Source: Candidatus Wolfebacteria bacterium | Lineage (GTDB): Bacteria; Patescibacteriota; Minisyncoccia; Phycocordibacterales; NVSU01 | Length of the DNA: 50,480 nt | Assembly: GCA_002401345.1 (NCBI GenBank) | Contig: NVSU01000004.1 | Coordinates: 628-51,107 of the forward strand | Reading direction: 5' to 3' | Notes under the pieces: model-generated | Seen by the model: the letters and a program-made list of their open reading frames with translations, nothing else | Told to the model about the DNA's origin: nothing | Databases searched by the model: none | Program-made: the position numbers and the translations under genes | Part shown: positions 24,250-33,104 of the stretch, piece by piece | Numbering within the stretch: the stretch's first letter is position 1 | Layout: each line of letters starts with the position of its first letter

Positions 24250-25434
24250 TTATGAATATAGTTTACTCGCATAAATAGTCTCAAGTAACAAAAAAGAATC
24301 TCTCTCTACTTTATAGCCAAACTTGAGAAATCCATGTAATGCCTTGGATTCAAGTGCAATTACAGTAAATTTCTTTTCTGTAAGCATATACTGATTAAAC
24401 TGTTCGCTTTGAATCGCACCCACATACCATTGTGTAATATCTTCATCAGCTGTAATAAAAACAACATGAGGCAACGAGGTCAACTGAGACATTTTCTCTA
24501 ATGTAGTTCTAAAGTGGCCTACCCAATCATCTTGTGCATTATCCAAAATAGCATCAATTTTCTTGCGGAGTATTTTTTCCACATGACCAGATAAGTACAT
24601 ACATAACAGTGACAATGCTTCCTCTTTAGATAATTGTAGATGTGTAGCTATTCGTCGCACAAGCACATTTTTACCAGATGGGAATGTTGAAGACTCAATT
24701 AATATATCATCCTTAATTACTGACACATCTGTTATTTCTCCTCCTACATCAATCAGTATAAAATCTTTTTGATGTGAATGGATACTACGCGCTACTTCAT
24801 AAGAAGAAAAGAGAAATGACGAAAATGAAATAGTGGGAACCGGGAGACTACTGTTTATTTTGTGCTCAATAGACTGGAGAATTGATTCTGGACTCATACT
24901 TATAAAAAGTGTCAGTTCGGCGTCATGTGCCTTCTTACCTATAGGTGAGTTTGTTGAATATCCATTTAACTTCACATGAATATTCTTACTCTCAATCACA
25001 CGTATTTCATTTCCCTTTTGATTATATTTCTTAAAATGTGATGATTCAAAATTTTTCAAATCATCAGCAATCAGCTTTTGTGCAAGTGATTCTGTATAGG
25101 AGAATTCAATATCTTTACTGTAGGTGACTACTCGAGTTTGAGATGTATACCACGGAGATGCAAGAAAACAATATGCTCGTGTTGGGTATCCTGTGTCTGC
25201 ATCATTTAATTTTGCAGCTACAACGCCAATTGCATCAAGCATGAGTGTAGTAAATCTCTCATGATGTAGATCCTCCTGAAATGAGACTGGGTATCTAATA
25301 GAATACAGTACTCGAGCTTTCTTTTTTAATTTTCCACCTTTAGGGACTGCAACAAGAGCGCCTCCAATACTTGCACTTCCTATGTCAAAGATTGCAACAA
25401 TTTCATGTATTTCTTTTTTCTTTCGCCCAAACAT
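24250..25434 (-). CDS. Actin-fold (FtsA/PilM-like) ATPase
   Basis: 394 residues. IVAIFDIGSASIGGALVAV at the N-terminus is a phosphate-1 motif of the actin/Hsp70 fold and FILIDVGGEITDVSVIKDD near 225-243 is phosphate-2; IHVKLNGYSTNSPIGKKA resembles the FtsA/PilM 1C-type region. Less canonical than the true ftsA at 43097. Known of the family: such ATPases anchor membrane filaments or pilus assembly complexes. It is followed by a large one-helix membrane protein, which fits a PilM-PilN/O-like or divisome-like pair (inference). Confidence 0.65.
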   Translation of the reverse strand: MFGRKKKEIHEIVAIFDIGSASIGGALVAVPKGGKLKKKARVLYSIRYPVSFQEDLHHERFTTLMLDAIGVVAAKLNDADTGYPTRAYCFLASPWYTSQTRVVTYSKDIEFSYTESLAQKLIADDLKNFESSHFKKYNQKGNEIRVIESKNIHVKLNGYSTNSPIGKKAHDAELTLFISMSPESILQSIEHKINSSLPVPTISFSSFLFSSYEVARSIHSHQKDFILIDVGGEITDVSVIKDDILIESSTFPSGKNVLVRRIATHLQLSKEEALSLLCMYLSGHVEKILRKKIDAILDNAQDDWVGHFRTTLEKMSQLTSLPHVVFITADEDITQWYVGAIQSEQFNQYMLTEKKFTVIALESKALHGFLKFGYKVERDSFLLLETIYASKLYS

Positions 25435-25461
25435 ATACGGTATTTATTATACCAGATAGTG

Positions 25462-27150
25462 TTATTCAAGTACTGCCTTTATTCGACGAACTCCTGCAGA
25501 CGCCGACTCTTCTTTCTTTATCCTAAATGTTCCTAGCTCAGACGTGGACGTTACATGGGGTCCACCGCAAATCTCTATACTGAAAACTGCATCTTGATCC
25601 CCTATGGTGTACACATCTACTTTGTCTTCATATTTATCCTCAAATACTCCAAGTGCTCCCATGTCTTTCGCTTCATCTAATACTACAGATGTACATGTCA
25701 CAGGTAGTGATTCTTTAATTTTTTCATTAATAAGCTCCTCCACTTTCTTTTTTTCATCATCGGTCATTTTCTCATGGTGTGAAAAATCGAATCGTAATCG
25801 TTCGGTCGTAATATTACTTCCCTTTTGAACTACATGATTACCAAGCACTTCACGCAACGCCTGATGAAGCATGTGTGTGGCTGTGTGATATTTTATTTCC
25901 ATTTCACTATGGCCTGCAAGTCCTCCTTTGAACTTTCCTGCTGCACTAGAGCGAGATCGCTCCTGATGCGCACGCATCTTTTCAAAAAAATCTTCTTCGT
26001 TAATTTTTTCTCCTTTTTCTAGAGCTAATTCTTGTGTCATCTCTAGTGGAAATCCATAGGTCGTAAAAAGTACAAATGGATCTCTTTCTCCTTTATCAAA
26101 TTGTTTCAATCCTTGGGCGAGTGTTTTTTTGAATTTATCTTCTTCCTTTTTTATTTCTGAGATTATAGTGCTGCGCATCTCATCACTTATAGGATATATA
26201 TCTCCGTATATAGCCTGTACTGAATCAAAAAATACAGACAAAGAGTCAAGTACTCCTAGACTTTCCATGTAGCGAACTGCGCGACGTAATAAACGCCGCA
26301 AGATATATCCTCTCTCACTATTTGACGGTAGCACTCCATCAGACAATAAAAAGATACTTGTCTTTATGTGATCAGCAATAATTCGAATTATACGATTATT
26401 TCCTACTTTGGATTCAGATGAAACTTTTTCTTCAATGTCCTTCATAAGTGTTTCAAATACGTCAGTCTCAAATACATTTTCTTTCTTTTGGAGCATTGTC
26501 AATAATCTCTCTAGTCCCATTCCAGTATCTACTCCTTTTTGTTTAAGTGGCGACTTGGATCCATTAGCATTACAATAATATTCATTGAACACTATATTCC
26601 ATATTTCCACTCCATTCACATAAATCTCTGTTGTGGGACCACATGGACCCTCATTGCCTGTAGGACCCCAAAAATTATCTTCTTTCCCAAATTTCTTAAC
26701 GATAAGAGAAGAATCAATTGCGTTCCAAATATTCTCTGATTCAGTATCTCCAGGAATATCCGAGTCACCTTCATATACAGATACATAATCAATTTCCAAT
26801 TCAAGTTCCTTTGTTATAAATTCATGCGCGAGCTCAATTGCCTCTTTTTTAAAATATCCTCCAAAAGAAAAGTTTCCAAGCATCTCAAAAAATGACAGAT
26901 GGGTATCATCTCCAACTTCCTCTATATCTGATGTTCGAATACTTTTTTGAACTGACGTGGTATTACTCGTACCAAAATCACTTTTAGCTTTTTTAACTCC
27001 ACTATAGTATGGCTTGAACTGTTGCATTCCTGCAGTCGTAAAAAGTACCGATGGGTCATTTTCGGGTATAAGAGAAGATGAGGGAACAATTGCGTGCCCT
27101 CGTGATTCAAAAAAATCTAGAAATTTTTTTCGTATGGTCTTTGAGTCCAT
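25462..27150 (-). CDS. alaS: Alanyl-tRNA synthetase, short form
   Basis: 562 residues against about 870 for typical bacteria. The class II catalytic core opens with RKKFLDFFESRGHAIVPSSS and has FTTAGMQQFKPYY and MGLERLL. The editing domain is present with HTATHMLHQAL (about residue 420) and CGGPHVTSTSELG near the C-terminus. The chain stops right after the editing domain, so the C-Ala/DHHA1 part is missing. This is a shortening, not a frameshift: the end is a clean stop behind GVRRIKAVLE. Short forms are known in reduced genomes. Confidence 0.95.
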   Translation of the reverse strand: MDSKTIRKKFLDFFESRGHAIVPSSSLIPENDPSVLFTTAGMQQFKPYYSGVKKAKSDFGTSNTTSVQKSIRTSDIEEVGDDTHLSFFEMLGNFSFGGYFKKEAIELAHEFITKELELEIDYVSVYEGDSDIPGDTESENIWNAIDSSLIVKKFGKEDNFWGPTGNEGPCGPTTEIYVNGVEIWNIVFNEYYCNANGSKSPLKQKGVDTGMGLERLLTMLQKKENVFETDVFETLMKDIEEKVSSESKVGNNRIIRIIADHIKTSIFLLSDGVLPSNSERGYILRRLLRRAVRYMESLGVLDSLSVFFDSVQAIYGDIYPISDEMRSTIISEIKKEEDKFKKTLAQGLKQFDKGERDPFVLFTTYGFPLEMTQELALEKGEKINEEDFFEKMRAHQERSRSSAAGKFKGGLAGHSEMEIKYHTATHMLHQALREVLGNHVVQKGSNITTERLRFDFSHHEKMTDDEKKKVEELINEKIKESLPVTCTSVVLDEAKDMGALGVFEDKYEDKVDVYTIGDQDAVFSIEICGGPHVTSTSELGTFRIKKEESASAGVRRIKAVLE

Positions 27151-27159
27151 TATACAGCT

Positions 27160-27636
27160 CTATTCATTAGGATTATCTTCAAGAAATCGTTTCGTTTTTC
27201 TCAGACGATGTTCAATGGCCCATAATACTACAAATATAAATAATGTGAGAAGTGTCGCAATGAGCGCAAGTAAATAGAGACCAAACCCTACTGATATACC
27301 AATTCCTGCTGACACCCACAATCCACTCGCACTAGTGAGTCCACTAACTTTCTCATCTTTAAAAAATATAAGTCCTGCTCCAAGAAATCCTACTCCGACA
27401 ATTACCTGACTTGCGATACGAAGTGGATCAAAATTTGTAATGTCTATGTACTGCGCACTTACAATTTGAGACACAATAACAAAGAGTGCTGCTCCCATTG
27501 ATACAAGTGCATACGTTCTCATTCCCGCAGTCTTATGAGCAAAGAGTCGCTCTAATCCAATTGACATACCAAATAGCATTGCCACGAAAAGCTTAAAAAT
27601 AAACTCAAATGTTTGAAAATCTAAAAATGCCTCCAT
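27160..27636 (-). CDS. MgtC/SapB-family membrane protein
   Basis: 158 residues with four to five membrane helices. MSIGLERLFAHKTAGMRTYALVS carries the family hallmark (GLERxxxxKxAGxRT), followed by SMGAALFVIVS, GVGFLGAGLIF and GLTSASGLWVSAGIGI. MgtC-type proteins are linked to magnesium homeostasis or to regulation of membrane ATPases; the exact role is not predictable. Ten bases upstream of alaS. Confidence 0.9.
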   Translation of the reverse strand: MEAFLDFQTFEFIFKLFVAMLFGMSIGLERLFAHKTAGMRTYALVSMGAALFVIVSQIVSAQYIDITNFDPLRIASQVIVGVGFLGAGLIFFKDEKVSGLTSASGLWVSAGIGISVGFGLYLLALIATLLTLFIFVVLWAIEHRLRKTKRFLEDNPNE

Positions 27637-27694
27637 ATATCATGCAATTGATTAATGTATATGAAATCATTGTACCAAATCTTTAAGAAAATAA

Positions 27695-27722
27695 AAAAGC
27701 CTTCACATATGTGAAGGCTTTT
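27695..27722 (-). terminator. Terminator of the 27747-28762 unit
   Basis: AAAAGCCTTCACATATGTGAAGGCTTTT, near-perfect palindrome with A/T runs on both sides. Confidence 0.85.
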
Positions 27723-27746
27723 GAGTATGAAGTAGAAAATTTAATT

Positions 27747-28076
27747 TTAGAGGTGTAACACTTCTTGCCGATTAATAAAGGCATCCATGATTCTTTCTGT
27801 AGATTTTTTTATTTTATCAAAAGAATAAAATTGCTTTACCACTAAAGAAGGAACAGTAGGATACTTTTCCTTATGAACTTCTTGGTATGTCTCATGAGAT
27901 TTTATTTGCAAAGGAACTACATGCTTGTTCATTCTATTATCTAAATGAAGTATTTCAATATCAATCCCCTTGGCATCTTTAAATGTTGATGCCTTTGCTG
28001 CAAAAAATACAGATTCGATTTCATTAATTATCTTAACAACCTCATCCTCCAACAAAAATCCATATTCACATGATGA
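27747..28076 (-). CDS. Downstream part of a possibly frameshifted gene, nuclease-like
   Basis: In the -1 frame relative to the gene upstream, an open stretch of 109 residues begins at about 28076 and ends at 27747. Its only start codon is a TTG at 28055, so it is likely made by fusion. The sequence LEDEVVKIINEIES...DAKGIDIEIL...VVPLQIKSH has the order Glu - Asp - (x) - Gln-x-Lys of PD-(D/E)xK nucleases (inference from pattern only). Fusion at the A7 run (28077-28083) would give a protein of about 338 residues. Confidence 0.5.
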   Translation of the reverse strand, partial: SSCEYGFLLEDEVVKIINEIESVFFAAKASTFKDAKGIDIEILHLDNRMNKHVVPLQIKSHETYQEVHKEKYPTVPSLVVKQFYSFDKIKKSTERIMDAFINRQEVLHL

Positions 28077-28762
28077 TTTTTTTGAACTATAATTTGTTTC
28101 AACGTATCTTTGTCATACCCTAGACACAAGAATATTAGAGCGTCGTATTTTCTATCTCGTCGTGGTATATTTCTGATGTCATGTTCTCTTAACTTTCTAT
28201 CCAGTCTGAATTCAAATTTAAATCTTATTCTTTTTTCAGAATAAACCTTCACATATAATTTTCTAGAATTTTCTTCACCTGAAATTTTTTTTTCGAATGA
28301 AATAATAACACCATCATCAATCATATCTTGAAAACATCCAGATATTTTTCTCACCAATGCTCTAAATTCATTTCTTTTTCTAAGGACTAGTGTTGGTCGT
28401 ATGTATAATTTTTCTGATTGCATAAATCCAACTATCCGATCTTTAAGAATATACGTTATTTTTTCAATTTTCAATCGACACATAATGTCTGGACTCAAAA
28501 ATATTTGATATCGCACAGATGTGTCATCAACTCGTATTTTTTGTGATGAAATTACACCATTAGTTTCCCAATGCTTTGGTACTGTAATATCTAATAACAC
28601 AATATAATCACTACGCATAAGTTTATAGCGCCGAGAGATCAAACATTTATCAGGAGAAACATCTTCGAGAAGTTCAAAGGATTTATAAAACCCCTCTAAT
28701 TTTAAATCTGATAACAGTGAATACATTATTTTCTCAAGCTGAAGTATGTCATCTTCTACCAT
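28028..28762 (-). CDS. Upstream part of a possibly frameshifted gene, unknown
   Basis: 244 residues from ATG 28762. A basic alpha/beta protein with no motif I recognise; the last 15 residues (after IIVQK) lie beyond the slippery run A AAA AAT (28076-28082 region) and overlap the next frame by 28 bases. If the ribosome slips -1 there, translation continues as KSSCEYGFLLEDEVV into the nuclease-like segment. A sequencing error in the A7 run, or a decayed gene, explains the data equally well. Confidence 0.55.
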   Translation of the reverse strand: MVEDDILQLEKIMYSLLSDLKLEGFYKSFELLEDVSPDKCLISRRYKLMRSDYIVLLDITVPKHWETNGVISSQKIRVDDTSVRYQIFLSPDIMCRLKIEKITYILKDRIVGFMQSEKLYIRPTLVLRKRNEFRALVRKISGCFQDMIDDGVIISFEKKISGEENSRKLYVKVYSEKRIRFKFEFRLDRKLREHDIRNIPRRDRKYDALIFLCLGYDKDTLKQIIVQKNHHVNMDFCWRMRLLR

Positions 28763-28868
28763 TAATTAAATTTTAAAGGACATTATCACAAACTATACCC
28801 TTGTGAAATAGGAATAAAATATCTGGCAATAGTATACCACCAATACTTACTATGGTCAAATATTGAGT

Positions 28869-30029
28869 TTATTCAATAATCCCCCCTCCAAGACACACCT
28901 CTCCGTCATAGAGCACGAGAGATTGTCCTGGGGACACGATTGTTGGCTCTTTAAACTCTACCGACACAGTAGTATCATTTATAGTTTTTATTTCGCAGGG
29001 AATCATTTTTCCTAAGTGGCGAATTCGACCACTGTATTCCTTATTAATCTGTGGAATATAATTTACTATCCAATTTACATCTATAAGAGAAACTATATTA
29101 TCAGTTGATTTGTTTTTATGTAGTAATTTATTCTCAGATACAGTTAATGTATTTGCATGCATATCCTTAGCTATAATATAAAGCGGCTTATCATTCGTTC
29201 CTTTTTTGATAATGGTAAACCCATGTCGCTCCCCTAATGTATAAAACAATACTCCTGTGTGATACCCAATAATTTCGCCATGTTCATTCAATACATCTCC
29301 CCTTTTTTCCTTGATATAGTGTTTGAGAAAATCTTTCATATCTAGCTTTCCAAGAAAACACACCCCCTGGCTATCTTTTTTCTTGTACGTCGGCAATTCA
29401 AATTTTTCTGCCAATTTTCGAACATGATCTTTCTCTATGTCACCAATGGGAAATATAATATGTGGAAGTTGATCTTGAGAAAGTGTCCACAGAAAATAGC
29501 TCTGATCTTTTTTAGGATCCCGACCTGTCAAAAGTAAATTTCCCTCTTTAGTAATTTTGTTTCTTGCATAATGTCCCGTCGCAACATAATCAGCTCCCAT
29601 TGAAAGGGCCTTATCATAAAATGCTCCAAATTTTACATGCTTATTACACATCACGTCTGGATTAGGAGTATTCCCCTTTGAGTACTCATCTATCATATAG
29701 TCAGCAACTTCTTTTTTATAAATATCCTCAAAATCAAATTCCAGGAACGGAATATCCAAGTGTGCCGCAACTCTGATCGCATCACGTCTGTCATCTCGCC
29801 ATGTGCACCCTATTCTCCTCTGTAGATCAACTTGAAGGAAATCTGGCTGCCATACGCGAATAAAAACACCAACGACCTCATAGCCTTGTTTTTTCAATAA
29901 TGCAGCCGATACTGAAGAATCCACCCCTCCTGAGAGCCCTACAAATACAGTTTTCCTATCTGCCGTCTGATACGAGCCTCGCCCCTGGCGGGAGGCAGGC
30001 AGATTTTTTTTCGATTTTATATTAAACAT
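28869..30029 (-). CDS. mnmA: tRNA 2-thiouridylase MnmA
   Basis: 386 residues; uses ATP and a relayed sulphur to make s2U34 in tRNAs for Lys, Glu and Gln. PP-loop FVGLSGGVDSSVSAALL about residues 29-45, NPDVMCNKHVKFG with the first catalytic Cys near 128, ATGHYARN, and DSQGVCFLGK with the second Cys near 223. Residues 9-24 (NLPASRQGRGSYQTAD) are an extension not found in the family and are encoded by a GC-rich palindromic repeat at about 29960-30005. The family start is at the K-T-V-F-V segment, so the extension may be a mobile insertion. Confidence 0.95.
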   Translation of the reverse strand: MFNIKSKKNLPASRQGRGSYQTADRKTVFVGLSGGVDSSVSAALLKKQGYEVVGVFIRVWQPDFLQVDLQRRIGCTWRDDRRDAIRVAAHLDIPFLEFDFEDIYKKEVADYMIDEYSKGNTPNPDVMCNKHVKFGAFYDKALSMGADYVATGHYARNKITKEGNLLLTGRDPKKDQSYFLWTLSQDQLPHIIFPIGDIEKDHVRKLAEKFELPTYKKKDSQGVCFLGKLDMKDFLKHYIKEKRGDVLNEHGEIIGYHTGVLFYTLGERHGFTIIKKGTNDKPLYIIAKDMHANTLTVSENKLLHKNKSTDNIVSLIDVNWIVNYIPQINKEYSGRIRHLGKMIPCEIKTINDTTVSVEFKEPTIVSPGQSLVLYDGEVCLGGGIIE

Positions 30030-30052
30030 ATATAACTCTAACTATATATAAA

Positions 30053-30080
30053 AAAGAGATAACTTTAAAGTTATCTCTTT
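30053..30080 (-). terminator. Terminator of the DnaQ-like gene
   Basis: AAAGAGATAACTTTAAAGTTATCTCTTT palindrome followed by T residues on the minus strand. Confidence 0.85.
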
Positions 30081-30094
30081 AGATAGCAGTAATC

Positions 30095-30646
30095 TTAAAG
30101 ACTCATAAGTTTTTTATAGACTTCATAGGTGGCACGTGCGTCAGAGAGTGCAGTGTGGGATTTCTTATTCTCCACTCCAAAATACTGAGTTAACTTTTGC
30201 AATGAAAATCTCTCAATATCATCCTTCTTGTGAAGTAGGGCAAATGCAATAGAAATAGTATCCATCTTGTGATAATGCATCTTATTTTCTACACCTGTAG
30301 TTCTGAATGCGCGCTCTATAAATGAGTAGTCGAAGGTAACATTATGTGCAACAAATATAGCATCCTTAGTTTTCTCTGAGAGTGCCTTCATAGCCTCTTC
30401 CAAAGTATATGCAAATACCCAGTCAGATGGATTATATCCATTTACACGAAGTGCCCGGGGATCAGCATCTTGAATACGCTCAGGTTTTACTTTATATTCT
30501 AATTCATCAATTACCTCTAAAGAAGGAGATCCATCCGGATTTAAAGCCTGTCGAACAACCACCACGCCAATTTCTATTATCTCATGCTTTTCTGGATCTA
30601 ATCCAGTTGTCTCAATATCTAAAAAAGCTAAATTGTGTCTTTTCAT
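30095..30646 (-). CDS. DnaQ-like 3'-5' exonuclease
   Basis: 183 residues of the DEDDh superfamily: FLDIETTGLDPEKHEIIEIG (ExoI, D and E), HNVTFDYSFIERAF (ExoII, D) and HTALSDARATYEV (ExoIII, H and D), all four acidic residues and the His present. Could be the proofreading subunit of DNA polymerase III or a repair exonuclease; no polymerase neighbour decides. The gene is preceded by a family 2 structured leader (30647-30755) and has no Shine-Dalgarno sequence. Confidence 0.9.
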   Translation of the reverse strand: MKRHNLAFLDIETTGLDPEKHEIIEIGVVVVRQALNPDGSPSLEVIDELEYKVKPERIQDADPRALRVNGYNPSDWVFAYTLEEAMKALSEKTKDAIFVAHNVTFDYSFIERAFRTTGVENKMHYHKMDTISIAFALLHKKDDIERFSLQKLTQYFGVENKKSHTALSDARATYEVYKKLMSL

Positions 30647-30755
30647 GATTTATTTTCTTATGAGCGGAGTGAATTTGAAAATCATCACCCTGTGAAATAA
30701 TCTGCATAAGACAGATTAATTTTCTTCTCTTAAAAGAAAATCATTTCACTGGGGT
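30647..30755 (-). promoter_or_regulatory. Family 2 structured leader before the exonuclease gene
   Basis: Minus strand, 109 nt to the ATG. Terminal helix ACCCCAGTGAAAT / ATTTCACAGGGT (30743-30755 with 30687-30698), two hairpins inside it (TTTTCTT/AGAAGAAAA and AATCTG/CAGATT), then GGGTGATGATTTTC...GAAAAT forming a last helix that ends next to the start codon. A mini-ORF of 11 codons (30650-30685) ends three bases before the ATG. Same plan as the leaders of mreB and ftsZ. Confidence 0.7.
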
Positions 30756-30787
30756 CTGAAAATATATCCCGCTGTGCTTCATTATTG

Positions 30788-31804
30788 TTATAAATATTTT
30801 TGCTTGTTTTTCTTATGTTCTTCAAATGTTTTTCCATAACGAGCTACTCCATCATTTCCATGTAAATAATAGAGATATGGAGATGTCTCAGGACTAATTG
30901 CAGCCTTTATAGAGTCTAGCCCTGGATTTCCGATGGGTCCTGGCGGTAGCCCTTTATTTGTATATGTATTATACGGTGAATCCGTCTGTAAGTCACTGAG
31001 GGTTAATTCAGCACTGCCCTTTCCGTTGATAAATAAAAATGTCGCATCAACTTGGAGTGCAAGACCTATATCTATTCGTTTCCATAGTATTCCTGAGATA
31101 ATTCTTCGTTCATCACTCCTATTGGCTTCTCGTTCTATAATTGACGCCATTGTAATGACATCACTCAACTCTTCACCGAATTCATCTATTTCACTCTGAA
31201 TTGATGATATTTTATTATCAAAAGTATCTTTCATTTGTTTCACCACATCCTTTGATGTGGCTGATGGAAGATAGAAATACGTATCTGGAAATAAATATCC
31301 TTCATCACCTGCGGTGAGTTCAAGAAACTTCTCCGAGTCAAATTCATCCAATGCATTAGCATAAATTCCTGCAATTTCAGTGCGAGACAATCCCTCTGGA
31401 ATAGTTACCTTAAGTGACGTAACATTATAGTCTCCTTTCACAATACGTCGGGCAACACTGATGACACTTATACGCTTTTCGAAAAAATAATCTCCTGCAA
31501 CGATGTGTGTATCTCCACCAAATATAATTGCGAAAAATTGAAATACTGACCCAGAGCGAACTATTTTATGATCATCAAGAAGCTGCGATACTTCATTAAG
31601 AGATGAACCCTTCTCTATACGAATCGTTGAATCTTTAGGAAATTGTAGTGGTGCACTGAGTACGAATAAAAAAATAAGGACAAATAATAATGCACCTCCA
31701 AAAATAATACGTTTCTTAGTATTTAAATTACGATAAGTATTAAAATTAAATTTTCGCTCATCTATGAGAATTTCTTCCATAGATTCGAATGAGTCTGATT
31801 TCAT
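30788..31804 (-). CDS. mltG: Endolytic murein transglycosylase MltG
   Basis: 338 residues. N-terminal cytoplasmic tail, one membrane helix about residues 33-50, a LysM-like domain (RIEKGSSLNEVSQLL), then the catalytic domain with MASIIEREANRSDER (catalytic Glu near residue 216), DATFLFINGKG, SPYNTY and LPPGPIGNPG. It cuts nascent glycan strands at the inner membrane and sets their length; it often works with elongasome genes, and mreB lies 6 kb upstream on the same strand. Confidence 0.95.
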   Translation of the reverse strand: MKSDSFESMEEILIDERKFNFNTYRNLNTKKRIIFGGALLFVLIFLFVLSAPLQFPKDSTIRIEKGSSLNEVSQLLDDHKIVRSGSVFQFFAIIFGGDTHIVAGDYFFEKRISVISVARRIVKGDYNVTSLKVTIPEGLSRTEIAGIYANALDEFDSEKFLELTAGDEGYLFPDTYFYLPSATSKDVVKQMKDTFDNKISSIQSEIDEFGEELSDVITMASIIEREANRSDERRIISGILWKRIDIGLALQVDATFLFINGKGSAELTLSDLQTDSPYNTYTNKGLPPGPIGNPGLDSIKAAISPETSPYLYYLHGNDGVARYGKTFEEHKKNKQKYL

Positions 31805-31822
31805 ATTGTTCCCTATTATATA

Positions 31823-33043
31823 CTATGTAGGCAAATTTGCAGGTGGCTCAGATTTTTTGAATTCAATTCGCTTGAAACTAGGCGTTTCAGAAACCTGTCC
31901 AGGAAAGTGATATATTGTTGCCAGCTCTTCACTATTAAGGACAGATGGTGTTTTTTTATGAGGTGGATAGAAGAACGATCTTCTTTTGTATGCATCAAGC
32001 ATCAATTTTTTTTGTGTTTCTGTTCGTTTACCCGTAATATCCTGCCATGGAAATTTAAACCCTGTGGCAGCTGTAGGTGCAAAACCATTAAGTGAGGCTG
32101 ATCCATATTGCCTCAAACTTCCTATGAGTCCTGAGATATTTGCCGCATTAAATGACCCCTTCTTTGCAAGATAGATACCCCGAATTCCAGTATCGAATCC
32201 TAATTTTGAAATACTTCTTTCTATGGAACTAATCTTATCTTTCTCCCCTTGAGTAAGTGGGAGTGGTTGTTCACCTTCTTTTTTGGGTCTACTTTTCTCT
32301 TTCAACTCTTTAACAAGATCCTCTCCATATTTTTTCCATTTACGAGTTCCTCTCCATGTACCCGGCTTATGATATTCTTTCATAGTTGCTCTAACAAGAA
32401 TCTGAATCCATATTTGTTCATCTGGACCAATATGACCCATGAACTCCATCATAGGTGTAATAGGATCGATTCTCTCAAACTCCTCAAGACTTCCCACTGC
32501 TTTATCCAAACCATAGTCGATATATGTTTTTATTGGATATGGATCAGGCTGTGTGAGACCAAACTCAGCCGCCCACATTTCCCATGTTCCATCCTTTTTA
32601 TATTCCGGAAATGCCTTTGTGTAATCTTCTACTTCATTAATTTCTGCTTGTGGATACTGAGCATATATCTGACTCTCTATTAGATTTTTGAAAAACGCTG
32701 GTATATACATCATAAAATATACATTACCTCCAATAGACACTATTTCAAGAGAAAACCATCCTCGTACCATCCCCACCCAATATAATTTATACCAGTCACC
32801 GGGAAATGTCTGGTAAAAACTGTTAATTACAAGCTCCATTGCTTGAGGAGATTTATGAATTTCTTTCGGTATTTTAATCTGCAGCATCACCCATTTCATT
32901 TTTGAAATGTCTTTTGCATTTTTATAATGTAGTCGAACTTTAAATCCTATCCATAATAAAAGGGCCGCACCTACAAGTGGAGCAAGTGCAATCAGTATAG
33001 GAAATATTTTTTCACCTAGTAGAACAAAAAAATCTATTGTCAT
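31823..33043 (-). CDS. Membrane-anchored protein, possibly secretion-related
   Basis: 406 residues from ATG 33043 (an upstream TTG at 33091 would add 16 hydrophobic residues). One or two N-terminal membrane helices (about 8-30), then a large cytoplasmic part with WKKYGEDLVKELKEK, GFDTGIRGIYLAKKG and, near the end, SEELATIYHFPGQV. From memory, proteins with an ATIYHFPG-type end occur in CPR genomes next to VirB4/TraG-like ATPases; no such ATPase is in this window, so a link to a type IV-like system is only a guess. It sits 18 bases before mltG. Confidence 0.6.
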   Translation of the reverse strand: MTIDFFVLLGEKIFPILIALAPLVGAALLLWIGFKVRLHYKNAKDISKMKWVMLQIKIPKEIHKSPQAMELVINSFYQTFPGDWYKLYWVGMVRGWFSLEIVSIGGNVYFMMYIPAFFKNLIESQIYAQYPQAEINEVEDYTKAFPEYKKDGTWEMWAAEFGLTQPDPYPIKTYIDYGLDKAVGSLEEFERIDPITPMMEFMGHIGPDEQIWIQILVRATMKEYHKPGTWRGTRKWKKYGEDLVKELKEKSRPKKEGEQPLPLTQGEKDKISSIERSISKLGFDTGIRGIYLAKKGSFNAANISGLIGSLRQYGSASLNGFAPTAATGFKFPWQDITGKRTETQKKLMLDAYKRRSFFYPPHKKTPSVLNSEELATIYHFPGQVSETPSFKRIEFKKSEPPANLPT

Positions 33044-33104
33044 ATGGATTAATAGTAATATAAATAAGAATAAAAGAAAATCACTACTCAAGGTCTATAG
33101 AATA

